A DNA stretch of 64,000 nt from the NCBI GenBank assembly GCA_021399445.1, contig JAJTUQ010000006.1, forward strand, positions 620,001 through 684,000. The letters are read 5' to 3'. The notes under the pieces were generated by a model. That model searched no databases. It was not told the DNA's origin and saw only the letters and a list, made by a program, of their open reading frames with translations. The translations under genes were made by a program, and so were the position numbers. The stretch is from Xylogone sp. PMI_703 (lineage: Eukaryota > Ascomycota > Leotiomycetes). This document shows positions 33,039-44,307 of this stretch, one piece after another. Within the stretch, counting starts at the first letter, position 1. Every line of letters starts with the position of its first letter.

Positions 33039-35991
33039 AGAGATTATGAGATATAACCAAAAGTGCTTGAGCTTGTTGGAGTATAACCCCGGTGGGATCT
33101 AGCTGTATCCTAATAATTTGCGTTGGAAATGGAGAAAGGTAATTTTGTAAGTGCGCTATCAATATATTTAAATTAGTTACTATCCTCTCAGACAGTATCT
33201 ACGGCCTACAAATCATATTGTCAAATACATCTGACGTGGCTAAGTAAGAAGTGAAACGTTCGTAATTCCAGAAGTTTATAAGCATGTTCCTCAATGATGT
33301 ATTTAGATACGTTTGCGTTAAAAAGATTCTGCCTCCTTAATTTGCGCTATTATTTTTTTGCTGTATCCCCATCGAGTATGCTATTAAACGTAAAAGCAAA
33401 TCCTCACTCAAATCATGCATGCCTATAATGACATAGTAATATTATATTTTCTAAAACTTTCCTGAGATGATTTTAAGGTATGATTGTTCAGTTTATCATG
33501 GGTTTAGATAACCTTACATCAAGACAAGAAAATATCACGAGGCAGAACGAAAACCCCAGGTGTTCTCTTCAAAAGCTCAGCATCTCTGTCCACCGTTTGC
33601 TTAAGTATTTGCTAGATAATGACTCTCTAGCAAGTCGTCTTATGGTACAGCGGACGGGGGTGTATGGTTTTCGCCGTTGTTGAACGTCCCAACGACCGGA
33701 ACGCTGCACCAGTCTGGAGCCCGCGAACTCAACGGATTCGTTGGAGTTCCTTCCTCGTGTCTAGACAGCGAAGATAAATGGCTCTGAGATACATTAGATT
33801 ATTGCCTTACGCAAGAGCGTCTGTAACAAATCCACTAAGAATCTGGACCAAATAGGTTGAATCCAAGCAGGCCCTGAATTTGAGTAGAACCCGAATGTGC
33901 GTTGAGCAGAGCCCTAAAAGAGCCTTAACAGAGCCTGGATATCCTAAGCATCGCATGGAGAAGCCTGGCTACCGTAGTTTAGGCCATATTCGGCATCCTA
34001 TATACTCTAGCTATAGCTACCTAGTTAAGTTTATCAAGGTACTCGTTTTAACCTTTCTTACAGGGTTTTTGTTGGAACAGATTACAATATACCACCTGAG
34101 TCCCCAAATTCAGTTCTGAGATTCTCATTAATGGAAATCTATATTTCTAAAGTCAAAGGTTGACTGTTCCAAGTAGACAAAGGGTTCAGATATCGAACCC
34201 AGCTGTATCGTAGGTTATCGCGCTTTCTTGCGAGAGTACCCATATGATCTCAAATTTACCTGAAATACGCCCTATGGGTCCATGCATAAATGAGTAAATT
34301 TGCTGCTGACCGATTCTCTTCATGATTAACTGAAATGAGAATCCAAAACGTTCAAACTCTCGAATATAAGATACTTCTATGATATAACTCCTTTGAATTT
34401 AAATTGTTTTTACGCTTTGTAAATATATATGAAGTTATGACCAAACCCGGCGGTAGCCAACGATCAAAGGCAGTTGGTTATATTACATTTTACACAAGAT
34501 CAAGAGTTATAATTTAGCTTGAATCAACATAACTCCATGGAGCTTTGAATTAACAAGCACCTACAGAGTCATAATCAAATTCGATATGACAAAAGTCATG
34601 CCCTAGGACTGTGGCATTTCGTACAGTGAATCATACGGATAAAGTGAATTAGCCCGTATAAATAGAATTGCCGCGGGGAAACCAGAGAAGCTTAAATCAC
34701 AAAGATTTAGATAGAACTTGAACCAAAAGAGGCAGATAGTTCGGACATTAGTTTTAATATGCAACTCTAAGAGTTGCGAAGCACCTCTATGGGCATAGCA
34801 AGTAGCAAACGCAGCTTCCATTGAAGCAACTATAAAAGGTCTCCTCTTCATCCGTCGTGAATTTTATCTGAATTCAGCCCATGACTTCGTGAGATTTTCT
34901 TGCTTCGTTGTCCTAACCCACCTAGTACCACCTTATTTACACGTTTATGTTTTCTATTCGCTGTCGACTCGCTTGCCACTGATTCGTAAATTCCGAAGCT
35001 ATGTTCTAAATGATCATGCTACAGGGTGCTGAATATACTGTGTTATAAGAATGGTTCAACTTGTTGTTCATGAAGCCCTACTACCGCTATGGATCGACTT
35101 GAGTTATTCTCCCAAGGTCATTTCCAGATTTTGGAGGTATTTAGAGACTGGCTTCTCGATACACGAAATGTCGCTTCCGATCTGACATGGTTTCTCCTAC
35201 TTCAATGAATACTTGTTACTACTTACCAATATCAAATCCTTTCGCGGTCTCGAAATTTGTGAAATGATTTAGACATTTAATCACTCCACACCAGATGCTC
35301 ACAAAAACGAACAGTTAAAACGTGGACGTACCTGTCTTGCGGAGAGAAAATTGCAAGGCCTCATGATGGGATGAATTCAAGCCCCATTGACACGTAATAC
35401 CGTCGGCAATCATTAATTCTCTATTTGCAAGCCTTGTGGAGATTATAGAACTTTTGATTGGTATTAGCTAAAGAGCCCAAGGAGGGCGCTGCAGAAGGCC
35501 TCGAAAAAGGTCATTCAATCACCGTCTTAGAAGAGCCTTATCTAATCAGAGCTTAGCGCCAGATAACTATTGTTTACCCAACAGTACCGCCTTATCATTT
35601 AATTGGCAGTCACTCATGCTTCCTTGCGGCAAGACAAGTCAACAAATGCTAAATTGGTCGCTCCGCTTCATAACTTCGTCAAGGTTACGTCCTAAAGGTT
35701 ACTTTAACTTCTTGAAATTGCTCCGGTATTCTCGTTTCCGTTGTGTTTCTGGAAGACCTAGGGCTTGCATAACCTTCCTCAGCCAGGTCGCTGGATCATT
35801 CGTACATCCTAAACCAGAGCCGTTGACTCAGAGTTCATATCCACTCACACATATAAAATCGAAGACACTATCCTTTCAGGTTTCTTCTCACTATTTTCTA
35901 TCATATAATATATCCCATTCATACACCCTGACAACCTGTCATAACACCAAATTTGGTGAACCTATAACTTTAAGCTCCCGTACTAAAAGTC
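33039..35991. other. Gene-poor stretch, nothing recognised
   Basis: 2.95 kb without a supported gene. Short ORFs (for example 33480-33683 +, 34603-34851 -) lack any family pattern. A TATA-like CATATAAAA at about 35850 may serve the small gene starting at 35992. Confidence 0.5.
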
Positions 35992-36246
35992 ATGTCCACC
36001 CCTAAACCAAGGGCAAACTCCAAGGAGACTGGAATCAATTCAAGAACACAGCTCTATAGGATTCATTATAAATGCGTTCCAGATCCGAAAGATCTATTGC
36101 GACGGCTAAATGCGAGTTACGGACCAGGCAATTATACTTTGGAGGTAGGTTCATTTTGTAAATTGAGACTCCATTCAGGAATAGAAGTTACTAACTTTGT
36201 TTAGATGAGGCACAACGTGTACCATGTTAGCTTCAACGTTCAGTGA
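35992..36246 (+). CDS. MRHN small-protein family, member A (64 aa)
   Basis: Two exons: 35992-36144 and 36205-36246, with a phase-0 intron 36145-36204 (GTAGGT...TTTAG) containing a perfect TACTAAC branch site. The conserved core is V-P-D-P-K-D-L-L-R-R-L, then YGPGNYTLE at the exon end, then MRHNVYHV at the start of the next exon. It aligns with members B and C (Y-V-D-P..., FGKGNYVVE|MRHN; H-V-T-P..., FQVE|MRHN). The N-terminal 28 residues are basic and Ser/Thr-rich. Unlike B-D it stops 14 codons into the second exon and lacks the third-exon tail, so it may be a shortened copy. No signal peptide. Function unknown. Confidence 0.6.
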
Positions 36247-36982
36247 ATCACCACCTACGAGACACGCCATTTCTTATGTACTAGTATCGAGCGACGATGC
36301 TTCCAATGCGATCTAGAAGCTCAGATATATGGACGGCGGGGCTATGAATACATTATAATATGCGAGGTTCGATATCAGGAGGCTAGGGGGGTGTTTATTG
36401 GAAAGATAATTGATAAATGGCGCTTGTTAGTCATATGGAAGCCTTGGATAGTCCTATTTCTACTTCTTTTATTGCGTATGGAAGCAGCCTTGACCTACGA
36501 CTCGCAAGCCACCGGATCTCACAATGTGAGAGGCCTATTGTAGGCCAGGCTGCCTAGTTAACTTAAACATTAAGAATTAAGAGATTAGGTCTTTGCACAA
36601 GGGTTATACAAATTACATAGCACTTAGTGTGATATTACCTATCGCCACGGTAATTCTAACTTCCGAGCTCCTTAACTTGATTTTCTTCGGAATGCCACCT
36701 CAACATTATCTTCCAAAACCAGTAACACACCAATACCCCGGGTATAGAACGCCAAAATGAAAATGAAAATGAAAATGAAAAAACAATCCGATTGATCCTG
36801 TCCTAGGGGCTCTTTCGCTCCTAATGATACATCCAACTCCATGATCCAGAGAATTAACCAACTAAACAAGCAAAATAGTGCTCAATAGAGCGCATATGAG
36901 TTTTATATACATCTAATTCGTAAATCAACTGTCATTTCACCAGTGCATAAATGACCTACTACAAAATAATTGCATGAATAAA
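36247..36982. other. Intergenic with a short hexanucleotide repeat
   Basis: No gene seen. Holds an (AAAATG)4 microsatellite at 36754-36777. Confidence 0.6.
36754..36777. repeat. (AAAATG)4 microsatellite
   Basis: Four tandem hexamers followed by an A-rich run. Confidence 0.85.
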
Positions 36983-39900
36983 TCAGTCTCCGCTAGCGAC
37001 GCAGCAGAGGCCATGAAAGAAGCGCTTGAAAGCTCCTGTTACTTTTGCCAAGGGTTTGTTTCGCTGTGGAATTACAGGCGCATCTGGTTGCTCGATCGTT
37101 GGGCTATTCTCCTCCTGAGATTTACTATCGGCTTCAAGAATGTCTGCGGGCTTTGAACTGTGTAAAAGTGGATTTGGAATGCTGTCATTACCACCTGGGG
37201 TATTGACTTTTTGTGCATCCTCTGTTGAGGAACTGAAAGAGGGGGCGGCCGAATCTGGCTGTTCCGGAACAAGAATCGACTTCGGAGGATGTGCTGAGTT
37301 TACTGGAGCCTCTTGCGACTGCTGCTCCCTCTCTTCAAAACGGACTCTCCTAGGTGACAGAGGTGACCCATCCTGCGTCCCATACCTCTTGCGACCAGAT
37401 AGCGTACTCTGAGTATCGTCCTCGTGTGGTACTGATATGGGAGGCAACTTGACTTTGTCCTTCCTCTCTAGCATCTTTCCCTTTTGGCCAACTTGGAATG
37501 TCCCAAGTGTGGAGCGATCGGCTGGAGGCCGGTTATCTAGATCAGAAGCAAGTGATTGGTCACCCGTCAACTCATTTGATGGAGAATCACCCTCTAGTGG
37601 ACCTTCGTGTTTGAGCATGCTATCCCTGCGTATTCGGTCGCTCTGTTTTTCCGAAAGATTCAGCGCGGCCGCTGCTAGCTCAGAAAGGGCCGTTCCAGTC
37701 CGGACTGGACTCTTTTTTATCCGCTTCATGCAATAATCTCGATCTTTCTTGCATTCATTATTCAGCTTTTGAAACCTTTCAACAGTCTCTTCACACTTGG
37801 CTCTCTTGTTCGGGTCAATTCGGAGAAGCCTCTCCTTTATGAACATAAGCAAGTCTAATATATAGTCAGAACAATTTTGGTGCTTGAAGAGATCGTGAAA
37901 TTCCTGAAGGTTGGGCAAATCAGTATCAAGCATAGCAAAGTAATAAAGACCATAGTTGAGACTTGAAATACTTACATCTTGAACAGCCTGCTTAGCTCTT
38001 GCGCCCAATTGTTTCTCCCCATCTGGCGTTTTGATTTCAACGAAATTGAAGAACGTGTCTTCGGGAATGTGTGTGCTATCAGCTATGGCTTGGCTATCCT
38101 CTGATGTTCGCGCCTTGGAAAACTTGTCCACCTCTTCCCACCCAAGAAGATACCAAGTGACGAATTCAAGAAGAACGCAGCCAAGAGTCCAAATATCGTA
38201 ACTCTGAGATACTTTGGAAGCAATATCGTATTCTGGTGCCCGGTACGTTGGTGATACTGCAATACTCTCAACGCGAGACATCGATTGCGTTCTGTGGAAA
38301 CGCGTCAAGCCGAAGTCGGAGATTTTCAGTACTCCACACCAGTCGTTTTCTCCATCTTCATATGACTTGAACCACAGGATATTTTCTGGTTTCAGATCAC
38401 CATGTCTTCCGTGGATTTGATGTTTGGGTGTGCCAGTAGGAGCATCCGTGAGCTGAGAGGGTACATCCGTTTTATGAATCATCTTTAGCCCTTGAACAAT
38501 CCCTAGGCACTGCTCAGAGAACCACAAAGTGAACTTGTAATCTCGTTCTGGACAAGACTGGTTAGGAAATCTTTGCCAGAAGTTTAGCAAATTGCCATCT
38601 GCCCATGGGAAAAGAAGGTAGAATTGCCCGCGCCATTTGTATGTGGCCAAAAGCTTGATCAGATGTAGATGGTCTCTTTTGCTGAACCGTTTTAGGCTTG
38701 AAACTTCTTCATCAAAAGCTTTTTGGTCACTGAGGCGTAGCCGCTTAACAGCGTAAGACGGATTCTCTGATGAATCAGCCTGCTTCACGTATTAGAAAAG
38801 CTCCTAAGAAACTTACGCATTCAATAATCAAATTGATCTGAAACCTACATTGTCTTTACAGTAGTTATGATGGGCCGGGTGTATTTGCACTCGCCAAACA
38901 TCAGCAAAACCACCCACATTATGGCCCTCTGCACGGCCCGCCTGTTCCAGATCTACTATAAATGGCAGGATAATCTCATTCTGCAAATTGTAGTGTAGTA
39001 CTTTTGGTTCCATTCCCGTGACCAACCGAAAATATGGAGCTATGAGTTGCCACTGGTAGGTGTTGAATGATTCGATTTCATGTGGTCTCCATTTATCGAA
39101 GAGGAGGATGTGACCTGTATCGTCGTCTCTTCCTTTCCCAGATAATCGAAGTTGTGGACATGAGTCACCTTGGAGTTTAAATGGCAAATCATTATCGTAT
39201 AGTCCAGCCTCAACAAAATGTATGATGTCTTCGACTTTATCCATCAAACCCAAGATTGCAAATATTTTTCTCCTTGTGGTTTGTTTGCCGAGCGATGCTG
39301 TGGTTGTGGTTATCTCCCAAACCTGATCTGTCAGAGTGTCAAGTTCCTTAGACGTTGCCACCTTATGACTGCTGAGCTCATGTCGAACCCTTTGTCTGGT
39401 GATAATTCTGGCCAGGGCATCGTTGGGCAAGAATTTATTTTTCTCTCCCGCTCGAGACACTGAAATGAGAGATGCACGTATTGACTGTCCTAAGTTTTCC
39501 TTGAGCTGATATCCCGAATCTTCTCTTCTAACTTCATCTCGCGGCAAGGTATTGTCTAGACGAAAGTCTATCTCGTTGAGTTCGGTGTGATAGATGGTAT
39601 TTCCTACACCAGCTCCTATGTGGTCCAATTCAACGTCTCGAGAATCTTTGTTCGATATTTGATGGCTGGAGGTTTCGTTTTCTACAAGATACTTGGCATT
39701 GCCACCGTCATTGACAACACTACTGCCCGACCCCACAGAGCTCGGTGAGTGGACATCAAGGTAGCCTCTAGGTTTAGGCCAACTAAGCTCAGTCTCACTA
39801 AGCTCTGCCTTCCAGGAAAATAGAGGTTTTAATTCAGAGGTCTGGCGAAGTCAGCCGAGTGTATGTGCCAGGTAAATACAGCTTCTGCAACTTGCCTGTG

Positions 39901-39991
39901 ACGAACCCGATTGGTTCCTGACCTCAGTGACCTCGTCCGATTCGGTTGGAAAGCTAGGATTGTCAGACCCAACTCTCTGCGGCTGCTTCAT
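36983..39991 (-). CDS. Two-domain protein kinase (paralogue 1)
   Basis: About 938 aa. The first exon starts at ATG 39991 (MKQPQRVGSDNPSF) and joins exon 2 over a GC-AG intron 39842-39895 (CAG|GCAAGT...GCCAG). Without it exon 2 has no ATG before the conserved domain. The N-terminal ~300 residues form a domain shared with the kinase at 49.4-51.4 kb (LARIITRQRVRHELSSHKV; AILGLMDKVEDIIHFV; a D-K-W-R-P block; EIILPF). The kinase domain has glycine loop GGFADVW, Lys in AVKRL, catalytic loop HGDLKPEN (HGD, not HRD), DFG in ISDFGLTRF and APE. A ~290-residue polar C-tail follows. Introns 38783-38848 and 37904-37975; the latter is 72 nt and stop-free. No catalytic residue is missing. Likely a Ser/Thr kinase; pathway unknown. 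Confidence 0.85.
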
Positions 39992-40717
39992 TGTTCAGTC
40001 AACGTCCATTAGAGTCAAGTAATTACAGGTTGTAGGACGTGCGTGTCGTTGTTTTCAAGACTTGCCTTCAATCTCCCAGTAGCAGCCAACAGGTTTTAAT
40101 TTCCCATCTCAGAGCCTTGCGGCTCTGTACAGGGAGGGTGGATCAGGGGTAGAGGAAATGATTAGCCACGAAATGCAGTATGATAGCCACCATAACTAAT
40201 GGATGCTTCAGCCACCTTTTGTTTCTGGGCCCCAAGGGTTCAGACGACGAGATTAGGGTAGAATCTCAAATATGGGAGTCAAGCTAAACCTTGCAGAGAA
40301 AGATTTACACTTGCGAGGTGGATATTTCCGCGCCGACATTCGGGGGTGGGACTATATAAGGTTTAGTGGGCCATTTCTGTCCTCCTAAATCCAATCCTCT
40401 TGTATCTGAGACTACACGGTACCAGGTATATACCCATGGGAAAGATTCAGCTCAGCAGCGGAAAGCTGCACTGGGTTTACTGTGGAATTCGGGGGGCGCA
40501 TCCTCCACGCTTTGGTCATAGGAGAAAATCGGAATACGGTGGAAATCTTTGTAAATTGTTTGCCCCTTTCAAATTTTCTTTTATATAAAAAATAAAAATA
40601 AGAATTAAAAGATTAAAAACCAGCTGGGAGAAAGACAATTCAACTTATCGTTGCTCTCTAAACCAGTCCCCTGTGTACTCCATCCTCGGAAATTGGGCAG
40701 ATCCGGACCTCGCAACC
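39992..40717. other. Divergent promoter interval, kinase 1 / member B
   Basis: No gene seen. Contains a TATA box on + (listed separately). Confidence 0.5.
40353..40360 (+). promoter_or_regulatory. TATA box, possibly for member B
   Basis: TATATAAG in a GC-richer surround, 365 bp upstream of the ATG of member B. A leader of some 330 nt would follow. It could equally serve an unrecognised upstream exon. Confidence 0.3.
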
Positions 40718-41102
40718 ATGAAGTACCAGTAAGTGTAGAAGCCCGCAGTCTGAGTTTGGTACTGATCTCAACCTAGAAACCCGCGTACATCGCATCCACA
40801 ATCCGATGACCAGATCGTCGACGGCCGCTATGTGGACCCTGTCAAACTCGCGGAGATGCTTGATCGAAAGTTTGGGAAGGGTAATTATGTGGTAGAGGTA
40901 TGTTGCGATGCCCTGCATCTTTCAGCTTCGGCCCCAGGTCTGATGATGTCTGTGAAGATGCGCCACAACAAGTTCATCATCCGCGCCCGCGAACTATTGA
41001 CAGAGGTAAGGCTACACCATCCCCCAAGATGAACACCCCAACTAGTTCTGCACTGTATAGCTGACCAATTGACAGGACGAAATTCTCAAGTGTTTTTATT
41101 AA
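40718..41102 (+). CDS. MRHN small-protein family, member B (68 aa)
   Basis: Four exons: 40718-40728, 40777-40897, 40958-41005 and 41076-41102. The introns flanking exon 3 are both phase 0 and exon 3 is exactly 48 nt, encoding MRHNKFIIRARELLTE. Exon 2 ends DRKFGKGNYVVE. The last exon encodes DEILKCFY. All donors and acceptors are canonical (GTAAGT, GTATGT, GTAAGG; CCTAG, GAAG, ACAG). The protein has no signal peptide or membrane segment. The aromatic and basic positions (G-N-Y-V-V-E, R-H-N, F/Y after) are the parts shared with A and C. No function known to me. It is divergent from kinase 1. Confidence 0.65.
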
Positions 41103-42113
41103 TCCGAAGTTAAACAGCCGCGAGATCTGTGTACACACGATACAAGCCAAGGAAGAATCATATAGACTGGATAGAGGCGGAATAGACCGGGTTTAGGGCA
41201 TAGAAGAGCGAAATAGAGTGCAAACTTTATGGTACTTTCTGGTACCTTTTCGTACATTGTCCTAGACATGCAGTGTGGGAAAGGATGGGACAAGGCTGTG
41301 CATCTTGACATGCTGAACCGCCTTCAAGTGATCCCGGATGACCACTGGTGAATGGATGGGTGCCGTACTGATTCGAACCTACCAGTCTGGAGCCAGAGAG
41401 GCGCTATAATGTTGCGCATTGCATATTGTCAGCACCAGATGGTGGTCATTATTGAGTAACCACACCGGACATTGTGATGTTTGAGTAAATAAATACGGGC
41501 GTATCGACCGACACTGCGCCTTTCGTAACCACCTATTTCGGGCGATACTTTGGACGTGGCGCCCTCCTTGACTCCTGACGGAGGTCCTTCTGCTGTCGGC
41601 CACACCCTCAGGATGTTGGCAGCCTCGTAGCCTTTGTAGAGTGGCTACACATCTCTTTGCGATGGCTATTTCTGAGGCATTTTCCTTTTATCCAGAAATG
41701 AAAAGGATGCCACAGCGCTTAATTGTCACACTCATTGTCTCAAACCTGCTGTGCCACGGGATTTGGTAATGGCAGGAATCTGCCAGTTCAGTCTCACAAG
41801 AGGCATGGTGCAGGAGACCACTTATTGGACGACGTCTTACGAGAAAACGGCCACACCGACGCCCCCCCAATATCACAGCATAAGGACATTGCATGGGCTG
41901 TCTCCAGCTGACCGCGCCCAGTCGCATTGCCCCCCGCTCTGTATATCTTGCGCATACAACTAGCCGTGGCCTGGAATTCGAGTTACGCTATTTACAATAG
42001 TCTAGGCATTCGATTTATCAACGAACACTCATTACATCAGACCGCTCTTAATTCCAGTTGTCCATCGTATATATATCAACACCGCAGCTATTTTTGTTAA
42101 ATCGACCAAACTC
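41103..42113. other. Intergenic, no gene seen; TATA-like site near its end
   Basis: Several short overlapping ORFs, none with family features. TATATATATC at about 42068 lies 45 bp before the ATG of member C and could be its TATA box. A GGTTCGAATC string on the minus strand near 41375 is not a tRNA (see rejected). Confidence 0.5.
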
Positions 42114-42526
42114 ATGCCATCGAACTACGATATTGCTGCTGACAATGGCGACAAGGCGGTAGAAAGGGCATTACATACAAAGCATGTTACTCCGGGACGT
42201 CTTTCTAAGGAACTCAAAGACCTTCTCGGAGGCAACGAATTCCAAGTGGAGGTAAGGAAGAAAAACTGGCCGATTTCTTTTCTAAATTCGACTGACACTT
42301 CTTGCAAGATGCGCCATAACGTATATACCATCAAATCTTCTAAACCCTTCGACGTAGTGAGTTTCACTTAACCCCAAGAAATAAATAATATCGGGCGAAT
42401 ATGTAAAGCTAACCAATATTTGTGCGACTGCAGGAGAAATTGCTCGATAGGTGTAAAGGGCCGGCTACCGGTATGAATTTCGAAAGTCTTCCGGCGGCTC
42501 TCCATCGGCCAGTGGGAAGCGTATAG
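42114..42526 (+). CDS. MRHN small-protein family, member C (92 aa)
   Basis: Three exons: 42114-42251, 42309-42356 (48 nt) and 42434-42526. Exon 1 ends LLGGNEFQVE, exon 2 encodes MRHNVYTIKSSKPFDV, and exon 3 encodes EKLLDRCKGPATG and a further 18 residues. Both introns are phase 0 with donors GTAAGG and GTGAGT. The layout equals that of member B, and the last exon aligns at its start (DEILKCF / EKLLDRC) but is longer. The N-terminus is unlike those of A and B. No signal peptide. Function unknown. Confidence 0.65.
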
Positions 42527-44307
42527 CAATTTGTCTTTCCGAGCCTTGTCAATGATCTCAAGAACCAAGCTAGTCTTCTTTAATAGCATGGTTTGTGGAT
42601 TTCATCTTAGTTTGCAACAGTAGCCTGTTGGCGTTACTTGTTTCCGCTTATTTTACCTAGTATATCACTTTTGGCCTTCTTTTATGTTGGGGTGTGCAAC
42701 AATGATACCATTGCTTCAATGTTTGGGGTTCAGGATATTCGCTTATGGCGATGGGCTTAGTTTTAAGACTTTGAATACCGGAAGTTTCGAGAACAAGAGA
42801 GAATATGACTGAGGATTATCACGATCAAACTTTTATATAGATCAGCTTAGATATGGATTTGCAATGTCTCACTCTTTATATTACGTATATAATCTCGCAG
42901 TTTGGCCTAAGACCCCCACAGCTAGTGATACTGAACATTATTCTTGAGACTCCACGGGACCCCGAACAGAGATATCTAGGCAGCGTAAACATATATCAAA
43001 TCTAGTTATTACCAGTATCTTCTCTCGAGCCAATTATTATACAAGGCTCGGCAGGCCTTGAAAACATAAAAGCGCTATGGAGAGCTCAGTGGCTCTATTG
43101 AATCAAATACAGACCACCGATCGGATATTGCAACATTCGATTCTCAATATTGGACAAGCAAAGCAGTGCTGTAAGTTTCTATCTTGCGTCTCAGTGCAGC
43201 ACATGCAGCAAAAAGCCTCAAGTCCTTAGAAACAACCCTTTGGGTACCCAAACTCTTGAGTAACGCATGGCAGTCATACGTTTTTTTCGGCTTGATTATG
43301 CAGGACCTGGTCACAATAGTATACAATAATGCTATCATTACGTATAGTCTCTGAGCACCAGGCTTTTTTCATACATCGGCATTTAAGGAGTGGGTCAACT
43401 TGGGGCGTCTTGACGATAGACGAAGGCGAGATAGGTCTTTGCGTTATTATACCAGGAAAACCTTCCCGAACAATACTTCTCAGATGAATTACTAACCAAA
43501 GAGAATAAATCTTCTTCCGGCCTACTAAATATCATTGCAGGAACCTGGAAGAAATTCGATGCCTAATAGTCTTGCAATTTCCTACTTTATTTGAAGAGAT
43601 ATCGGGGAGATATTAGGCTGTTCTTAGTAATAATATCAGACTAAAAACATTACGAAGTTGTCTTTAAAGTGCTGAGAGAGAAAACTCGAAGTCAGATAGC
43701 TGCAAATTAGTATACAGCACATGACGTAGTCCCAAGAGCTTGTTCCCAAGTCGGTAATAATACTGTACTAGCATTAAAACTCCCGCTGGGGCAGATGCGT
43801 GTCAAGAACGAAGAACAAGCCTCTGTAAGAGAAGCTTAAAAATTATAGCCATTCGGGAAACTAGAATGACATCAGAGCTTTGTTTACAGCAGAAAGAATT
43901 ATATAAAGAAGTCTTAGAGTACTACAGTGAGCATGAATCTTCCGAGGACGATACTAACTAATAGAGAAGGATTTGAAAAGCGAGTTCTTTATTCAACCGT
44001 TTGCCTTTTCACGAGAAGTGCTCGATTTGTAGACTCGGAAGCGCTCCAAGGGTTTCTTATTACGAGATCATTTGATACTTAAGACCCGTATAGTGGTTGA
44101 CTTGATTTCAAATAATTTGAGTGCTAATCAAATTAACAAACTTCTAATCCTATGAAATGCATTATGTTTGTGCAGCGGTAAATTTGATAATTCATCTCTA
44201 AATTTTCTAAGTAAATTAGTTGCTCAAATTTGTAAATTAACTAGTTTAACTCTCCCCTTAATGCTGATAATGATTACATGATACAATCAGTGATATAACA
44301 TTAACCT
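42527..44307. other. Intergenic, possibly decayed coding sequence
   Basis: No intact gene. On + an ATG at 43078 opens a 50-codon frame (ESSVALLNQIQTTDRILQHS) followed by stop-rich sequence to about 43950 in which short protein-like strings occur in several frames. One, at about 43380-43490 (F-K-E-W-V in one frame, I-P-G-K-P-S-R-T in another), faintly recalls the start of a NACHT domain. Too degraded to call. Confidence 0.35.

Noticed and set aside
33480..33683. Another MRHN-like member (V-Q-R-T-G-V-Y-G-F at the end of a 67-codon ORF)
   Set aside because: No intron at the expected place and no G-N-Y-x-V-E element; similarity is too short.
33690..33760. ACCAGTCTGGAGCC shared between 33.7 kb and 41.4 kb as a dispersed repeat
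   Set aside because: The match does not extend beyond about 14 bp.
41365..41440. tRNA or SINE-like B-box (GGTTCGAATC on the minus strand)
   Set aside because: No matching T-stem, acceptor stem or properly spaced A-box could be found.
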